Part shown: one piece after another, positions 37,358-46,717 of the stretch | How the letters are laid out: every line of letters begins with the position of its first letter | How positions within the stretch are numbered: position 1 is the stretch's first letter | Assembly: GCA_964451305.1 (NCBI GenBank) | Contig: CAYVHV010000009.1 | Coordinates: 1 to 64,000, forward strand | Reading direction: 5' to 3' | Length of the DNA: 64,000 nucleotides | Source of the DNA: SHLQ01 sp964451305 | GTDB taxonomy: Bacteria; Actinomycetota; Acidimicrobiia; Acidimicrobiales; SHLQ01 | Notes under the pieces: generated by a model | Databases searched by the model: none | Seen by the model: the letters and a program-made list of their open reading frames with translations, nothing else | Told to the model about the DNA's origin: nothing | Made by a program: the position numbers and the translations under genes

Positions 37358-37813
37358 CTAGGAGTCTGGTCGGTACGGCCAGACTTCATCGAGTGGCGGG
37401 TCGACGAAGTCATCGGGAATGAGATCTGGAGCGAGCTCGCGAAGCGGGACGAGCACGAATGCCCGTTCGAACATGCGAGGGTGCGGAACGATCAGATCGT
37501 GCACGTTGATCTGCTCACCGTCGATCCAGAGAACATCGGCATCGAGGGTCCGAGGCCCCCAGCGTTCTTTACGTACACGCTCGGCTTCGGTCTCTCGGTC
37601 CCAGCAGGCACTGAGCAACTGGCGAGCGGTTCGATCCGTCGAGAGCTGCACGACCATATTTAGATACTTGCCCTGTTCTGGTCCACCGACCGGCGCGGTC
37701 TCCCAGATCGACGACATCTTGACGACGTCGGGAAGGTGCCCAGCGGCATGGTTGAGATGAGCTTCTCGGTCTCCCAAGTTGGAGCCGAGCCCAATAAAGG
37801 CTCGTCGGGTCAC
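37358..37813 (-). CDS. folK: Hydroxymethyldihydropterin pyrophosphokinase FolK
   Basis: This 151-aa enzyme transfers pyrophosphate from ATP to the pterin in folate synthesis. Motifs: AFIGLGSNLGDRE, ERWGPRTLDADVLWID (catalytic Asp pair) and PHPRMFERAFVLVPLRELAP. The start codon overlaps the folB stop by one base, so translation is coupled. Confidence 0.95.
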   Translation of the reverse strand: MTRRAFIGLGSNLGDREAHLNHAAGHLPDVVKMSSIWETAPVGGPEQGKYLNMVVQLSTDRTARQLLSACWDRETEAERVRKERWGPRTLDADVLWIDGEQINVHDLIVPHPRMFERAFVLVPLRELAPDLIPDDFVDPPLDEVWPYRPDS

Positions 37814-38172
37814 TACTTCTGCCTCCGGATGGTGACACCCGAGCTCGCCAAGTCCTGCGGGACCGGCGGGCGTAGTTTCCTGATCGTCACCCGGGTAGCC
37901 GTCGCGAGGTCGTGCTGCAGCACGACCTGGGCGACATCGCTCGCGAATCGTTCGAGCAGCCCGTACCGCTGATCGTCAGCGAGTGCCTGAATCTCGGCGA
38001 CGAGGCCGCCGTAATCGATCGTGTTGCTGAGGTCGTCGGAGCTACCAGCAGCTGAAAGATCGCAATCGACATCGACGTCGATTTCGAACGGCTGACGGCG
38101 TTCGACTTCCTCTGGGAGGATGCCGCAGAACGCCATAACGCGCAGCGAGCGCAGTTCGATCGAGTCAGTCAC
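37813..38172 (-). CDS. folB: Dihydroneopterin aldolase FolB
   Basis: A GTG at 38172 gives 119 aa (TDSIELRSLRVMAFCGILP). Family features: a tunnel-fold beta sheet, PEEVERRQPFEIDVDVDCDL, NTIDYGGLVAEI and ERFASDVAQVVL. It makes the hydroxymethyl pterin used by FolK. The start overlaps the upstream gene's stop by eight bases. The reading from 38352 is longer than the family and was rejected. Confidence 0.92.
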   Translation of the reverse strand: MTDSIELRSLRVMAFCGILPEEVERRQPFEIDVDVDCDLSAAGSSDDLSNTIDYGGLVAEIQALADDQRYGLLERFASDVAQVVLQHDLATATRVTIRKLRPPVPQDLASSGVTIRRQK

Positions 38173-38785
38173 GAAGATCGATGTCGTCTGGCGACACCTC
38201 GAACTCAGCAGCTTCTGCAGCCGCTGCTTCCGCCTTGGCCATTGCTTCGGCGGCAAGCGCGTTCTCCGCATCGCGATCGATACGCCCAGCAACCGCGACG
38301 ATCTCGCGACCAACGGGGCCGATCTGCTGAGAAAGCAGTTGCTCGACAGCAACGATTGCCTTTGGCTGGTCCGGGATCATCTCGGTCCAGACGAGGTATC
38401 CCGCGACGAGACCCGAGACGTGATCGCCCAGGTCCTCACGGTGCATCAAGATCTTGAAGCCCTGCGTCGTGAGCATGTTGATATCGGAGTACACACGATT
38501 AAGGAAGGCTTCCCCATCCTCAGGACCGCGAAAGGGGCGGTGTATCCACGAGACGTCTTCGTCGTCGTAGTTGTGCAGGTTTGCGTTGTTTGGGATGAGC
38601 GACATGATCCGGTCAAAACCATTGACCCGCGACCAAATGATCTCTTCTTGCCGGCGAACCCGGCGATGCGCGTCACCATATCCGCCCAGTCTCTCCGAAA
38701 CCGCCAGCTGACCACGCAAAACCCACTTGAAGTTGCGCGGCTCAATTCCGAGAGCCCATTTGCCTTTCAGCTTCTGGCTTGCCAT
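38165..38785 (-). CDS. Conserved hypothetical protein in the fol cluster
   Basis: This 206-aa protein begins KLKGKWALGIEPRNFKWVLR and contains RRVRRQEEIIWSRVNGFDRI and PFRGPEDGEAFLNRVY. An Ala/Glu-rich helical C-terminus follows. The middle segment FKILMHREDLGDHVSGLVAGYL has a phosphatase-like rhythm but no catalytic Cys-x5-Arg, so no enzyme call is made. It lies between folP (five bases) and folB (overlap), so it is co-translated with folate enzymes. Function unknown. Confidence 0.7.
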   Translation of the reverse strand: MASQKLKGKWALGIEPRNFKWVLRGQLAVSERLGGYGDAHRRVRRQEEIIWSRVNGFDRIMSLIPNNANLHNYDDEDVSWIHRPFRGPEDGEAFLNRVYSDINMLTTQGFKILMHREDLGDHVSGLVAGYLVWTEMIPDQPKAIVAVEQLLSQQIGPVGREIVAVAGRIDRDAENALAAEAMAKAEAAAAEAAEFEVSPDDIDLRD

Positions 38786-38789
38786 TCCT

Positions 38790-39608
38790 CTAAATCCGTT
38801 CCGGTCTCATGAGCATCTGCGCCGCCTGCGCTGTAACTCGAACGTCGTGTGTTCGCACCATATTCGCCGAACGCGCCCAACCCCACACCGCGGACAAAAC
38901 TGACCCCTCAATTCGATCATTCGCGGGCACTATTCCGGTCGAATCGGGTGCATCGGCCGAATTGACCAAGCCGTGGACTTCACCGATGAATCGCTTTCGA
39001 CTTACACCGAGCACCAGGGGCGCTATCTGGCTGAGCGATCTGATCTCACGAAGGAGTGTGAGATTGTGATTGGTCGTCTTGCCAAAGCCAATCCCGGGGT
39101 CGACCCAGAACTGTTCAACCCCCGCCCGTTCGGCGCGATCCTTGTACGTCTCGAAGGCGCTGGTCACCTCGGACACGACATCGTCGTACGTGGGGTTCGA
39201 TTGCATCGTGCGGGGCTCGCCTTGCATATGCATTGCAATCCACCCCGCTCCGTGGGCTCCAGCGACCTCTTCGAGCGACGCGCTGATGTCGTTGACGATC
39301 GACGCTCCGGCTGCGAGCGCAGCTTCAGCAATTTCTGGCTTCGTCGTGTCGATCGACATGACACAACGGCCCGCTAGACGGGAAATGACCGGCAGAACTC
39401 GTTCGGCTTCTTCGGCACTTTCGACCGGGTGCGCGCCGGGACGGCTGGATTCACCACCCACATCGATGACATCGGCCCCGTCGAGAATCATTTGTTCGGC
39501 ATGGGCAACGGCCCGATCGACCGTGCCCCAAGAGCCGCCATCGCTAAACGAATCGGGCGTCGTGTTGAGAATGCCCATGATGATGGGCCGGTTTAGCGGA
39601 AGCGGCAT
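38790..39608 (-). CDS. folP: Dihydropteroate synthase FolP
   Basis: This 272-aa TIM-barrel enzyme condenses the pterin pyrophosphate with p-aminobenzoate. Motifs: IMGILNTTPDSFSDGG, DVIDVGGESSRPGAHPV, SIDTTKPEIAEAAL, WVDPGIGFGKTTNHN and VLGVSRKRFIG. The set of residues is complete. It is followed 45 bases upstream by folE, in the usual actinobacterial order. Confidence 0.95.
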   Translation of the reverse strand: MPLPLNRPIIMGILNTTPDSFSDGGSWGTVDRAVAHAEQMILDGADVIDVGGESSRPGAHPVESAEEAERVLPVISRLAGRCVMSIDTTKPEIAEAALAAGASIVNDISASLEEVAGAHGAGWIAMHMQGEPRTMQSNPTYDDVVSEVTSAFETYKDRAERAGVEQFWVDPGIGFGKTTNHNLTLLREIRSLSQIAPLVLGVSRKRFIGEVHGLVNSADAPDSTGIVPANDRIEGSVLSAVWGWARSANMVRTHDVRVTAQAAQMLMRPERI

Positions 39609-39652
39609 TGACCAGATCCTAAACCGATGTTGCCGCGAGTAATCGGCTGGTC

Positions 39653-40249
39653 TTAGTGCATCCCGGTGATGAAACGCATGGCTTCGGCGCGCGTTGCTGC
39701 GTTCTCGCGAAAGATGCCGTGGACCGCGGAGGTGACCGTTGAAGAACCGGGCTTACGGATGCCGCGCATCGACATACACATGTGCTCGGCCTCCACGACG
39801 GTGAGCACACCGGCGGGATCGAGTACCTCTTGGACTGCATCGGCGACCTGGCGGGTCAGCCGTTCTTGAACCTGCGGTCGTTGGGCGTAGCCATCGACCA
39901 GCCGAGCGATCTTGGAAAGACCGGTGATCTTGCCCCCAGGCTTTGGAATGTACGCGACATGGGCCTGGCCGTAGAACGGGATCAGGTGGTGTTCACACAT
40001 CGAATAGATGGGGATCTCGCGCACCATGATCATCTCGTCGTGATCGACGTCGAACACTTTGTAGAGGTGTTCCTTCGGATCTTCACGGAGTCCACTGGTG
40101 ATCTCGGCGTACATCCGAGCCACACGGGCGGGAGTATCGAGCAAACCGTCGCGGTCGGGGTCTTCTCCAATCGCTTCGAGGATGTCACGAACGGCCGCTT
40201 CGATCTTCTCGCAGTCCACCTGCGTTGTTATCTTTGCGTTCTCATCCAT
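39653..40249 (-). CDS. folE: GTP cyclohydrolase I FolE
   Basis: This 198-aa zinc enzyme opens GTP to dihydroneopterin triphosphate, the first folate step. Motifs: GLLDTPARVARMYAEI, the zinc site PIYSMCEHHLIPFYG, HVAYIPKPGGKITGLSKIAR, AEHMCMSMRGIRKPG (second zinc Cys) and STVTSAVHGIF. The ATG at 40249 overlaps the ftsH stop by eight bases. Confidence 0.96.
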   Translation of the reverse strand: MDENAKITTQVDCEKIEAAVRDILEAIGEDPDRDGLLDTPARVARMYAEITSGLREDPKEHLYKVFDVDHDEMIMVREIPIYSMCEHHLIPFYGQAHVAYIPKPGGKITGLSKIARLVDGYAQRPQVQERLTRQVADAVQEVLDPAGVLTVVEAEHMCMSMRGIRKPGSSTVTSAVHGIFRENAATRAEAMRFITGMH

Positions 40250-42146
40250 GTAGATCGTTCCTATTCGTCGTATCGCCCTGATCGTGCTGCACCGACGACG
40301 CCTGCTTCATTTCGGAGGTCCCGACGCCGCTGCCCTTGGAGTAACCAGTCCGTCCCAACATCTCTTCCAAGATTTCACCTTCGAGCGTCTCGTGTTCGAT
40401 GAGGTACGTCGCCATTTCGTCGAGCACTCCTCGATGTGTCTCGAGAACCCGTCGGGCTTCGGAATGCGCAGCGTCGACGAGTCCGGTGGCTTCGTCGTCG
40501 ATCCGGGCCGCGAGTTCTTCTGAGTAGTCGGCGGTATTGCCTTGTTCTTTGCCGAGGAAAACCTCGCCGCCGCCGGAGCCGAGGCGCTGCGGACCGAGCG
40601 TGTCGCTCATCCCGTATTCGGTAATCATCGACCGGGCGATCGACGCAACACGATCGATATCGTCGCTTGCACCCGTCGTTGGATCGCCAAAGACGATCTC
40701 TTCTGCAGTCCGACCGCCGAGGAGCATCGCCATCGTGTCTTTCAGTTCGGATTTGGTTTGCAGGTACTTGTCTTCGGTCGGAAGGGCGAGCGTCCAGCCG
40801 AGGGCGCGCCCTCGCGAGACGATCGAGATCTTGTGAATCGGGTTCGTGTGTTCGAGTACGTGACCAACGATGGCATGTCCGGACTCGTGGTAGGCAATGA
40901 CGCTCTTCTCATGCTCGGACATGGCCCGGTTCTTGCGTTCGGGGCCCGCCATGACTCGATCGATGGCATCTTCGATCTGCTTTTGGCCGATCGTGTCGAG
41001 CCCTTGACGAGCGGCAAGCAGCGCAGCCTCGTTCAACAGATTCGCCATATCGGCGCCCGTGAAACCTGGGGTACGTCGTGCAATAACATCGGTCTGGACG
41101 TCGGGGGCGAGCGGCTTGCCCTTGGCATGCACTTCGGCGATTGCTTTTCGTCCTTCGAGGTCCGGGCGATCGACGACGATCTGACGGTCGAAACGACCCG
41201 GGCGAAGCAGCGCTGGATCGAGGATGTCGGGACGGTTGGTTGCAGCGATCAAGATGACGCCGGTGCTCACATCGAAGCCGTCCATCTCGACGAGCAACTG
41301 GTTGAGGGTTTGTTCTCGTTCGTCGTGACCGCCGCCCAAGCCAGCGCCACGATGACGACCAACAGCATCGATCTCATCGACGAAGATGATGGCGGGGGCT
41401 TCGTCTTTGGCCTGTTGGAACAAGTCGCGCACCCGGCTCGCGCCGACCCCGACGAACATCTCGACAAAATCCGATCCCGAGATCGTAAAGAATGGAACGC
41501 CAGCCTCGCCGGCGACTGCACGAGCGAGGAGGGTCTTCCCCGTTCCCGGCGGCCCGAAGAGCAGGACGCCCTTGGGAATGCGTGCGCCGATCTTTGCGAA
41601 CCGATCGGGATCGGCGAGGAAGTCACGGATCTCGGTGAGTTCCGCAACAGCCTCATCGGCTCCGGCAACGTCCTCGAAGGTGGCGGTCGGTTGATCTTTC
41701 GAGAGTTTGCGCGTCTTGGCCTTGCCGAAGCCCATCGGGCCGCCCCGGCCACCTTGCATCGAGCTGAGGAAGAACCAGAAGACGCCGACGATGATGAACA
41801 GCGGCAGAAGGTTGATGAGCAGGCTGACGAGAACATTGCCGGATTCGGCATCGACTTCGAGAGCGATCTCGGGCTCTGCGGCACGAAGTTCAGCGAATAC
41901 CTCATCGGTCGCTTCTTCTGGGAACGTGGCGGTGAAGAGATCACCGTTTTCGAGTGTTCCTTCGACCTGATGTGACGAGTCAAGGATGGTCGCTTCGACG
42001 ATTTCGCCGCTCGAGATTGCATCTTCGAGCTCGCTGAAGGTCAGCTCTTCAGCTGAAGGCCCGCGGGTTGAGAGGACGAGTGCGAGAATGATCACGGCGG
42101 CTACGGCCACGCCGAGAGATACTGCCGAACGAGAGAGTTTCTTCAA
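40242..42146 (-). CDS. ftsH: ATP-dependent zinc metalloprotease FtsH
   Basis: This 634-aa membrane protease has two N-terminal helices (about residues 9-26 and LLPLFIIVGVFWFFL around 112-126) flanking an extracytoplasmic domain. The AAA domain follows (LFGPPGTGKTLLARAVAGE; IIFVDEIDAVGRHRG; SRH VILIAATNRPDILDPALLR). The zinc protease site is VIAYHESGHAIVGH. It degrades misfolded and regulatory membrane proteins. The position between hpt and folE is the conserved actinobacterial one. Confidence 0.96.
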   Translation of the reverse strand: MKKLSRSAVSLGVAVAAVIILALVLSTRGPSAEELTFSELEDAISSGEIVEATILDSSHQVEGTLENGDLFTATFPEEATDEVFAELRAAEPEIALEVDAESGNVLVSLLINLLPLFIIVGVFWFFLSSMQGGRGGPMGFGKAKTRKLSKDQPTATFEDVAGADEAVAELTEIRDFLADPDRFAKIGARIPKGVLLFGPPGTGKTLLARAVAGEAGVPFFTISGSDFVEMFVGVGASRVRDLFQQAKDEAPAIIFVDEIDAVGRHRGAGLGGGHDEREQTLNQLLVEMDGFDVSTGVILIAATNRPDILDPALLRPGRFDRQIVVDRPDLEGRKAIAEVHAKGKPLAPDVQTDVIARRTPGFTGADMANLLNEAALLAARQGLDTIGQKQIEDAIDRVMAGPERKNRAMSEHEKSVIAYHESGHAIVGHVLEHTNPIHKISIVSRGRALGWTLALPTEDKYLQTKSELKDTMAMLLGGRTAEEIVFGDPTTGASDDIDRVASIARSMITEYGMSDTLGPQRLGSGGGEVFLGKEQGNTADYSEELAARIDDEATGLVDAAHSEARRVLETHRGVLDEMATYLIEHETLEGEILEEMLGRTGYSKGSGVGTSEMKQASSVQHDQGDTTNRNDLHG

Positions 42147-42239
42147 GACTTTCCACCCTATCGAACACCGAACTGCTTCTGTTCTACGAAGACGGACGTG
42201 AACCTGTGGCGGTGGCCCCCACTCACAGACCGAAGCGAA

Positions 42240-42815
42240 CTACTCGCCGATATAGCGGGCGATGTAGGGCAGGTTGCGGTATCCCCCGCGTGCATCGAGG
42301 CCGTAGCCGACCACGAAGTCAGGTGGTAGTTCGAAGCCGACGTAGCCAATGTCCTCATCAACTTTTTGGCGGCCTTCACGGACGAGCAAGGTGCACACCT
42401 CGACCGATGCTGCATTCCGGTGTTGAAGGTTTCGGCGCAGGTAGCTGAGCGTCAGGCCTGAGTCGATGATGTCTTCAACGACGAGAACGTGACGACCTTC
42501 GAGGTCTTCGTCGAGGTCTTTGAGGATGCGAACAACGCCTGACGTCGCGGTTTCGTTGCCATAGGAAGAAACCGCCATGAAGTCGATCTCTACCGGCAGG
42601 TCAACTTCACGAACGAGGTCGGCCATGAACAGGAACGCCCCGCGGAGCACGCCGACGAACAGCGGATTCTTGCCTTCGTAGTCGGAGGTGAGCTGGGCAC
42701 CGAGTTCTTTGACCCTCGTGCGAATCTGTTCTTCGGTGACGAGAATCTCGCCGACTTCGTTAGCTGGGGCTCGTCCCGCACTGGGTGTTGTACTGCCCGT
42801 GGTGTCTTCACTCAT
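42240..42815 (-). CDS. hpt: Hypoxanthine phosphoribosyltransferase
   Basis: An ATG at 42815 gives 191 aa. Motifs: LFVGVLRGAFLFMADLVRE, the flexible loop around VSSYGNETATSGVV, the PRPP loop HVLVVEDIIDSGLTLSYL, and DFVVGYGLDARGGYRNLPYI. It salvages hypoxanthine and guanine with PRPP. The N-terminal 20 residues are a Ser/Thr/Gly-rich extension. tilS lies 22 bases upstream and ftsH 93 bases downstream. Confidence 0.94.
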   Translation of the reverse strand: MSEDTTGSTTPSAGRAPANEVGEILVTEEQIRTRVKELGAQLTSDYEGKNPLFVGVLRGAFLFMADLVREVDLPVEIDFMAVSSYGNETATSGVVRILKDLDEDLEGRHVLVVEDIIDSGLTLSYLRRNLQHRNAASVEVCTLLVREGRQKVDEDIGYVGFELPPDFVVGYGLDARGGYRNLPYIARYIGE

Positions 42816-42837
42816 GCAGTGGCGAAGAATAGCGGGT

Positions 42838-43779
42838 CTAGGTGAGAGAACCCGATTCGCGAGTCGGGCCACCGGAAATACGTAGCCGTTGTTGTGAACG
42901 AGAGACCCGCCAGCCTCCAGACACCTCGGCTGCTTTCACGTCACCATCGATCACCTCGAACAGGCGCTGGACGCTGGCGGTATCGATTGGATGGGCGTCG
43001 CCTGTCTCGGAACGAACCCACTGCTGCAACGCCATTGCGGCGACGGGTCTTGGTGCAGCGGCGAGTGCCAACGCGTCCGTCGGATCGAGTTGAGCAGCGT
43101 GATCGGCCACGACCCGTGCAGCGTTGCGAGCGTGCGCAGTCGACCGAGCGAGCAACGGCGCGACGTCGCGTCCGGCAATATCGTCGAGCAACGGCATGAC
43201 CTCGTGACGCATACGATTGCGTTGGAACGCTGGATCGTCGTTGGATGCATCGGTTACCGGCTGCCAACCGAGGGCCGCACATACCGCTTCGGTATCGGCG
43301 CGGCGCAAGCCGAGAATCGGTCGGCGGTGACCGGGTTCCATTGCGCCAAGGCCGACGAGCCCACTGCCTCGAACGAGGTTGATCAGCATGGTTTCGGCTT
43401 GATCGTCGACGGTATGGCCAGTGGCAGCATGAGGCCCGAGAACGCCGTATCGGGCCGCCCGCATGCGAGCCTCCAGGTTTGAGCCTGGGTCGATATCGAC
43501 CCGGTGCCGTTCAACGCCAGCGCCGATCGACTGGGCGTAGGCGTGAACCACATCAGCCTCATCGGCCGAACCGTCCCGCTGCCCGTGATCGACATGCACT
43601 GCGGTGACGACACATCCCGCCGCTGTGGCGAGGGCCATCAACGCAAGCGAATCAGCACCGCCGGAAACACCGCAGCGAAGTGGCGTCCCCTCAGGGGGGA
43701 ACGTCGTATGTAGCAGCCACGCCGAAAGGGTGTGGCCAAGGTCGAGACCGTCAGGCGAGCTGGGGAGCTGGCTCGACAC
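42838..43779 (-). CDS. tilS: tRNA(Ile)-lysidine synthase TilS
   Basis: A GTG at 43779 (SSQLPSSPDGLDLGHTL) gives 313 aa. The N-terminal PP-loop ATPase domain has RCGVSGGADSLALMAL, VHVDHGQRDGSADEA, ATGHTVDDQAETMLINLVRG and RNRMRHEVMPLLD. A short C-terminal domain follows, as in compact actinobacterial TilS. It modifies the wobble C of the AUA-reading tRNA-Ile. It overlaps the upstream DUF2342 gene by 29 bases. Confidence 0.92.
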   Translation of the reverse strand: MSSQLPSSPDGLDLGHTLSAWLLHTTFPPEGTPLRCGVSGGADSLALMALATAAGCVVTAVHVDHGQRDGSADEADVVHAYAQSIGAGVERHRVDIDPGSNLEARMRAARYGVLGPHAATGHTVDDQAETMLINLVRGSGLVGLGAMEPGHRRPILGLRRADTEAVCAALGWQPVTDASNDDPAFQRNRMRHEVMPLLDDIAGRDVAPLLARSTAHARNAARVVADHAAQLDPTDALALAAAPRPVAAMALQQWVRSETGDAHPIDTASVQRLFEVIDGDVKAAEVSGGWRVSRSQQRLRISGGPTRESGSLT

Positions 43780-44824
43780 GTTCGATCCACAGTTCGGGTT
43801 CTTTGATCTCGGTGAGCAGAGGCAGCAGCGCTGGCCCTTCCCATACCCGATCCATGAGCTCGCGGCCACCGTGCTCTTCAACCGCCTCGATGAAGGCTTC
43901 GCCCTGGGCGTATTGCTTCATCTTGGCTTCAAGCCCGGCGAGACGCTGGATGAGCATCACAAACCCCGATGCGTTCTGGCGTCGCTGCCGAAGCACACGA
44001 CCGAACCGCTCGGCGTTCTGCACGTACCCTTCGCCGGCACGATCCATCGTGACATCGCCATGGCCTTCGAGCAGGCTCATCAGGCCGCCGATATGTCCCA
44101 GCGTTTCGCGCTGCTTCTCGGAAGCGAACACCGCGCTGAGGCCGCCTTCATCGAGGGCGTTTTCGCCGGCCTTCTTCGCTTCGAGCGCACGCTTTATTCC
44201 GTCGCTGAATCGCTGCGGGTCAGGATCGGACTCCTCGAGGGTGCTCTCAACGAGGCCGAGGAAGTGATCGCGCATCCATGGGACACCAGTGAACTGGGCG
44301 CGATGGGTGACCTCATGAAGTGCAAGCCACAACCGGAAGTCGCGCTCGGGAAAGGCAAAACGATCTTCGAGCGCCTTTACGTTTGGCCCGACGTAGTACA
44401 CGATGTCTTGTTTCTCGGGCTCCTCGTCCTCGATGACGAGCAAATCGTATTGGCCGAGCACTCGGGTGCTCATCCAGCCGAGCATCAGACCAAGTTCTGC
44501 ACCAGCCACCTTCGGGCTGACCATCGCCATCGGTCCCGACATCTCGTCTTCCATCTTCACGAGCATGGGACGAAGGAGGCGTTGGAACGACCGAAGGTTG
44601 GCGTCGACCCAATCGGATCGTTCAGCCACTCGTCCCCGAGCCTTGCCCGCAACAGAATGCAGGCCGGTTTCTTCGCCGACGAGCGTCTCGGCCAGCGCCG
44701 TGAACTCTTCGAAGTCCTCGGTCATCTTGGCGCGATCAGAGTCGCTCAGTTGCGGTTGCTTTCGAGCGACCTTGGCCGCGATGCTACGAGCGAGGTCCCA
44801 ATCGATGACCGGGCTTTCAGACAC
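43751..44824 (-). CDS. DUF2342 zinc-dependent metalloprotease-like protein
   Basis: This 357-aa protein of the actinobacterial DUF2342 family ('F420 biosynthesis-associated' zincin-like) has the zinc motif LALHEVTHRAQF and a helical body (MLGWMSTRVLGQYDLLV, YVGPNVKALEDRFAFP, GLMSLLEGHGDVTMDRAG). HExTH with the later EGHGD fits a metallopeptidase fold. Substrate unknown. GTG start at 44824, four bases after a small membrane-protein gene. Adjacent to tilS, as in other actinobacteria. Confidence 0.85.
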   Translation of the reverse strand: MSESPVIDWDLARSIAAKVARKQPQLSDSDRAKMTEDFEEFTALAETLVGEETGLHSVAGKARGRVAERSDWVDANLRSFQRLLRPMLVKMEDEMSGPMAMVSPKVAGAELGLMLGWMSTRVLGQYDLLVIEDEEPEKQDIVYYVGPNVKALEDRFAFPERDFRLWLALHEVTHRAQFTGVPWMRDHFLGLVESTLEESDPDPQRFSDGIKRALEAKKAGENALDEGGLSAVFASEKQRETLGHIGGLMSLLEGHGDVTMDRAGEGYVQNAERFGRVLRQRRQNASGFVMLIQRLAGLEAKMKQYAQGEAFIEAVEEHGGRELMDRVWEGPALLPLLTEIKEPELWIERVEPAPQLA

Positions 44825-44828
44825 GCTC

Positions 44829-44996
44829 TTAAAGCTCGGCCCTAGCTTGCGCCTGCATCATCTTGCGCTGCTTGCGACTCGGGTACCGCTTCCTCGTGAC
44901 GAAGAAGAGGTAGCCGCCAACGATCGACACGATCGCACCGACGGTAGCGACGACGAGAACGATGGAGATCCAGAAAGTCCAGACAACTGCGAGCAT
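44829..44996 (-). CDS. Small single-helix membrane protein (55 aa)
   Basis: An ATG at 44996 opens a 55-residue product. It has one hydrophobic helix (VWTFWISIVLVVATVGAIVS, then IVGGYLFFV) followed by a basic tail (TRKRYPSRKQRKMMQAQARA). It ends four bases before the DUF2342 start, so it is the first gene of that transcript. The basic tail predicts an N-out/C-in topology. No family is recognised; the clear membrane helix and tight spacing support a real gene. Confidence 0.6.
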   Translation of the reverse strand: MLAVVWTFWISIVLVVATVGAIVSIVGGYLFFVTRKRYPSRKQRKMMQAQARAEL

Positions 44997-45067
44997 CCGA
45001 CCAGCTTACCGCCCGAGTAGCCCACTAAGCGACCGGGGCATGTTCGCCCTTCGGTATTGTCTTCGGT

Positions 45068-45406
45068 ATGGAAATGACACGGTGGATTACCGAGATGGGC
45101 ATGGGCGTCGACGTCCACGGTGGCGACTACACAAAGGCCGGGCGTCGAGCCGTCTCTGACGCACTCCGTCATAGCAGCCTCAACTTTTTCGACGCCGCAG
45201 GCAAGCGCCGCGAAGACATGCACGTCGAGGTTCGAATCGCGGTACAAAAGCCAGACGAGATCGATATCGAGGCCATCGCTGAAGACGTTCCGTACGGCAC
45301 CGTGACGGTGTCTCCCGAAATGGGTGGGCTCGACGTGCCTGCGGCTGACAGCACCGACCTCATGGTCATCGCCAACGCCGCGATCTTGGTCAGCTTCGTC
45401 GACTGA
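45068..45406 (+). CDS. Lin0512-family protein
   Basis: This 112-aa protein matches the Lin0512 family pattern: ITEMGMGVDVHGGDYTKAG at the N-terminus, RAVSDALRHSSLNFF, and a C-terminal VPYGTVTVSPEMGGLDVP. Members are small alpha/beta proteins of unknown function, often linked to cyclic-hydrolase operons. TATTGT eight bases before the ATG could be a -10 box of a leaderless transcript. It is convergent with, and four bases from, the alditol-oxidase-like gene. Confidence 0.75.
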   Translation: MEMTRWITEMGMGVDVHGGDYTKAGRRAVSDALRHSSLNFFDAAGKRREDMHVEVRIAVQKPDEIDIEAIAEDVPYGTVTVSPEMGGLDVPAADSTDLMVIANAAILVSFVD

Positions 45407-45409
45407 CCA

Positions 45410-46672
45410 TCACGTGGCCAGGCGCTGGAGGAACGCGTTCTGGAAGGTGCCTTCGGGGTCGAGTTCGCTGGCCAGCGAAAGGAAATCGTCGAGCCTCGGG
45501 AAACGGTCGATCAGCTCGTCTCGACCCATGGCGAAGAGCTTCCCCCAGTGCGGTGTTGGCGAGAACGGAGCGAGTGCGGCTTCGATGTCGGGCAGTAGAG
45601 CAATCACCTCCGCTGGATGCTTGAGCCAGGTAAACCCGATCGACAAGGTGTCCCTGCCAACCGACGGGCTCAGCCAGAGCTCGTCGGAGGCGACCGAACG
45701 GATCTCGGTTCCGCGCAGGTGCGGGTCGATCCGCTCCCCCAACTCGCGGAGCGCTTCGAGCGCCGCGACCCCATCGGTGCGGCGCACGAAGTACTCGCTC
45801 TGCAATTCATCACCGCCCGACGACGGATAACCGTCGGGCGTGAAGTGCGGCAATCGATCGAGCCACGGCCCTGGCTCTGTGGCTCGGGTGACCCGATCTT
45901 CGATGATGACGGTGTCCCACCGTGTTGCGCCCCACAGCTCGTCGGGCACCTCGGTGCTCTCGGGTTTACCGTCGCTGCCGATCGCTACTCGGGACTTCTG
46001 CCAGATGGTTCGAAACTCGGGCACCGCGTAGTGGCAGTGCAGGTTCACGCTGTACGCCGAGGCCATGATGTCGTCGAGATTGGCGAGAACGATTTCCCAC
46101 GAGCTCGTTAGATAGACGTCTTGGCGCATGAAATAGGTCGGTTCCACATCGAGGGTCATCTCGGTGATGACACCGAACGCACCGAGGCCGACAGCAATCG
46201 CTGCAAGCTCGGGGTTCGAACGGTCGTAGTGGCGCAACGAACCATCTGCGGTGACGAGTTCGATGCCGCTAATCGCCGAGGCGAGAATCTGGTTGCTGTC
46301 GCCTGAACCATGAGTTCCCGTTGCCGTGCCACCGGCGACCGAAATGTGTGGCAGCGAACCCATGTTGTGGAGCGCTACTCCCTCGGTTTCCAACGCCTGG
46401 GCTACCGCACCATAGGTCCAACCACCGGGAACGGTTGCCGTCATGGTCTCATGGTCGACCGAAACGTCGAGGTCGAGTGCCGCGGTGTTGATCTGCAACC
46501 CACCCGCAGTATCGGCAACCCGATTGAACGAGTGGCGGGTGCCGAGGGCCTTGACCTTCTTCGCTCCAGCTACGAGCTCTTGAAGCTCCTCGACCGAGCG
46601 TGGCTGTGCGTACTCAGCGGCGTCGTACGCGATATTTTTCGACCAGTTCTGCGACCGGTTGGGCTCTGCCAT
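45410..46672 (-). CDS. FAD-dependent alditol/sugar-lactone oxidase-like protein
   Basis: This 420-aa VAO-type flavoprotein has an FAD-binding domain with KALGTRHSFNRVADTAGG (His for covalent FAD), GSLPHISVAGGTATGTHG and IELVTADGSLRHYDRSN. The C-terminal substrate domain (D-arabinono-lactone oxidase type) ends SLASELDPEGTFQNAFLQRL. It is closest in layout to actinobacterial alditol oxidase (AldO), which oxidises xylitol or sorbitol with oxygen, producing hydrogen peroxide. The exact polyol or lactone substrate is not known. Confidence 0.85.
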   Translation of the reverse strand: MAEPNRSQNWSKNIAYDAAEYAQPRSVEELQELVAGAKKVKALGTRHSFNRVADTAGGLQINTAALDLDVSVDHETMTATVPGGWTYGAVAQALETEGVALHNMGSLPHISVAGGTATGTHGSGDSNQILASAISGIELVTADGSLRHYDRSNPELAAIAVGLGAFGVITEMTLDVEPTYFMRQDVYLTSSWEIVLANLDDIMASAYSVNLHCHYAVPEFRTIWQKSRVAIGSDGKPESTEVPDELWGATRWDTVIIEDRVTRATEPGPWLDRLPHFTPDGYPSSGGDELQSEYFVRRTDGVAALEALRELGERIDPHLRGTEIRSVASDELWLSPSVGRDTLSIGFTWLKHPAEVIALLPDIEAALAPFSPTPHWGKLFAMGRDELIDRFPRLDDFLSLASELDPEGTFQNAFLQRLAT

Positions 46673-46717
46673 GGCGTCACCGTAGTCGCCCTGTGATGGA
46701 GCTGACGGCAGAAGTCT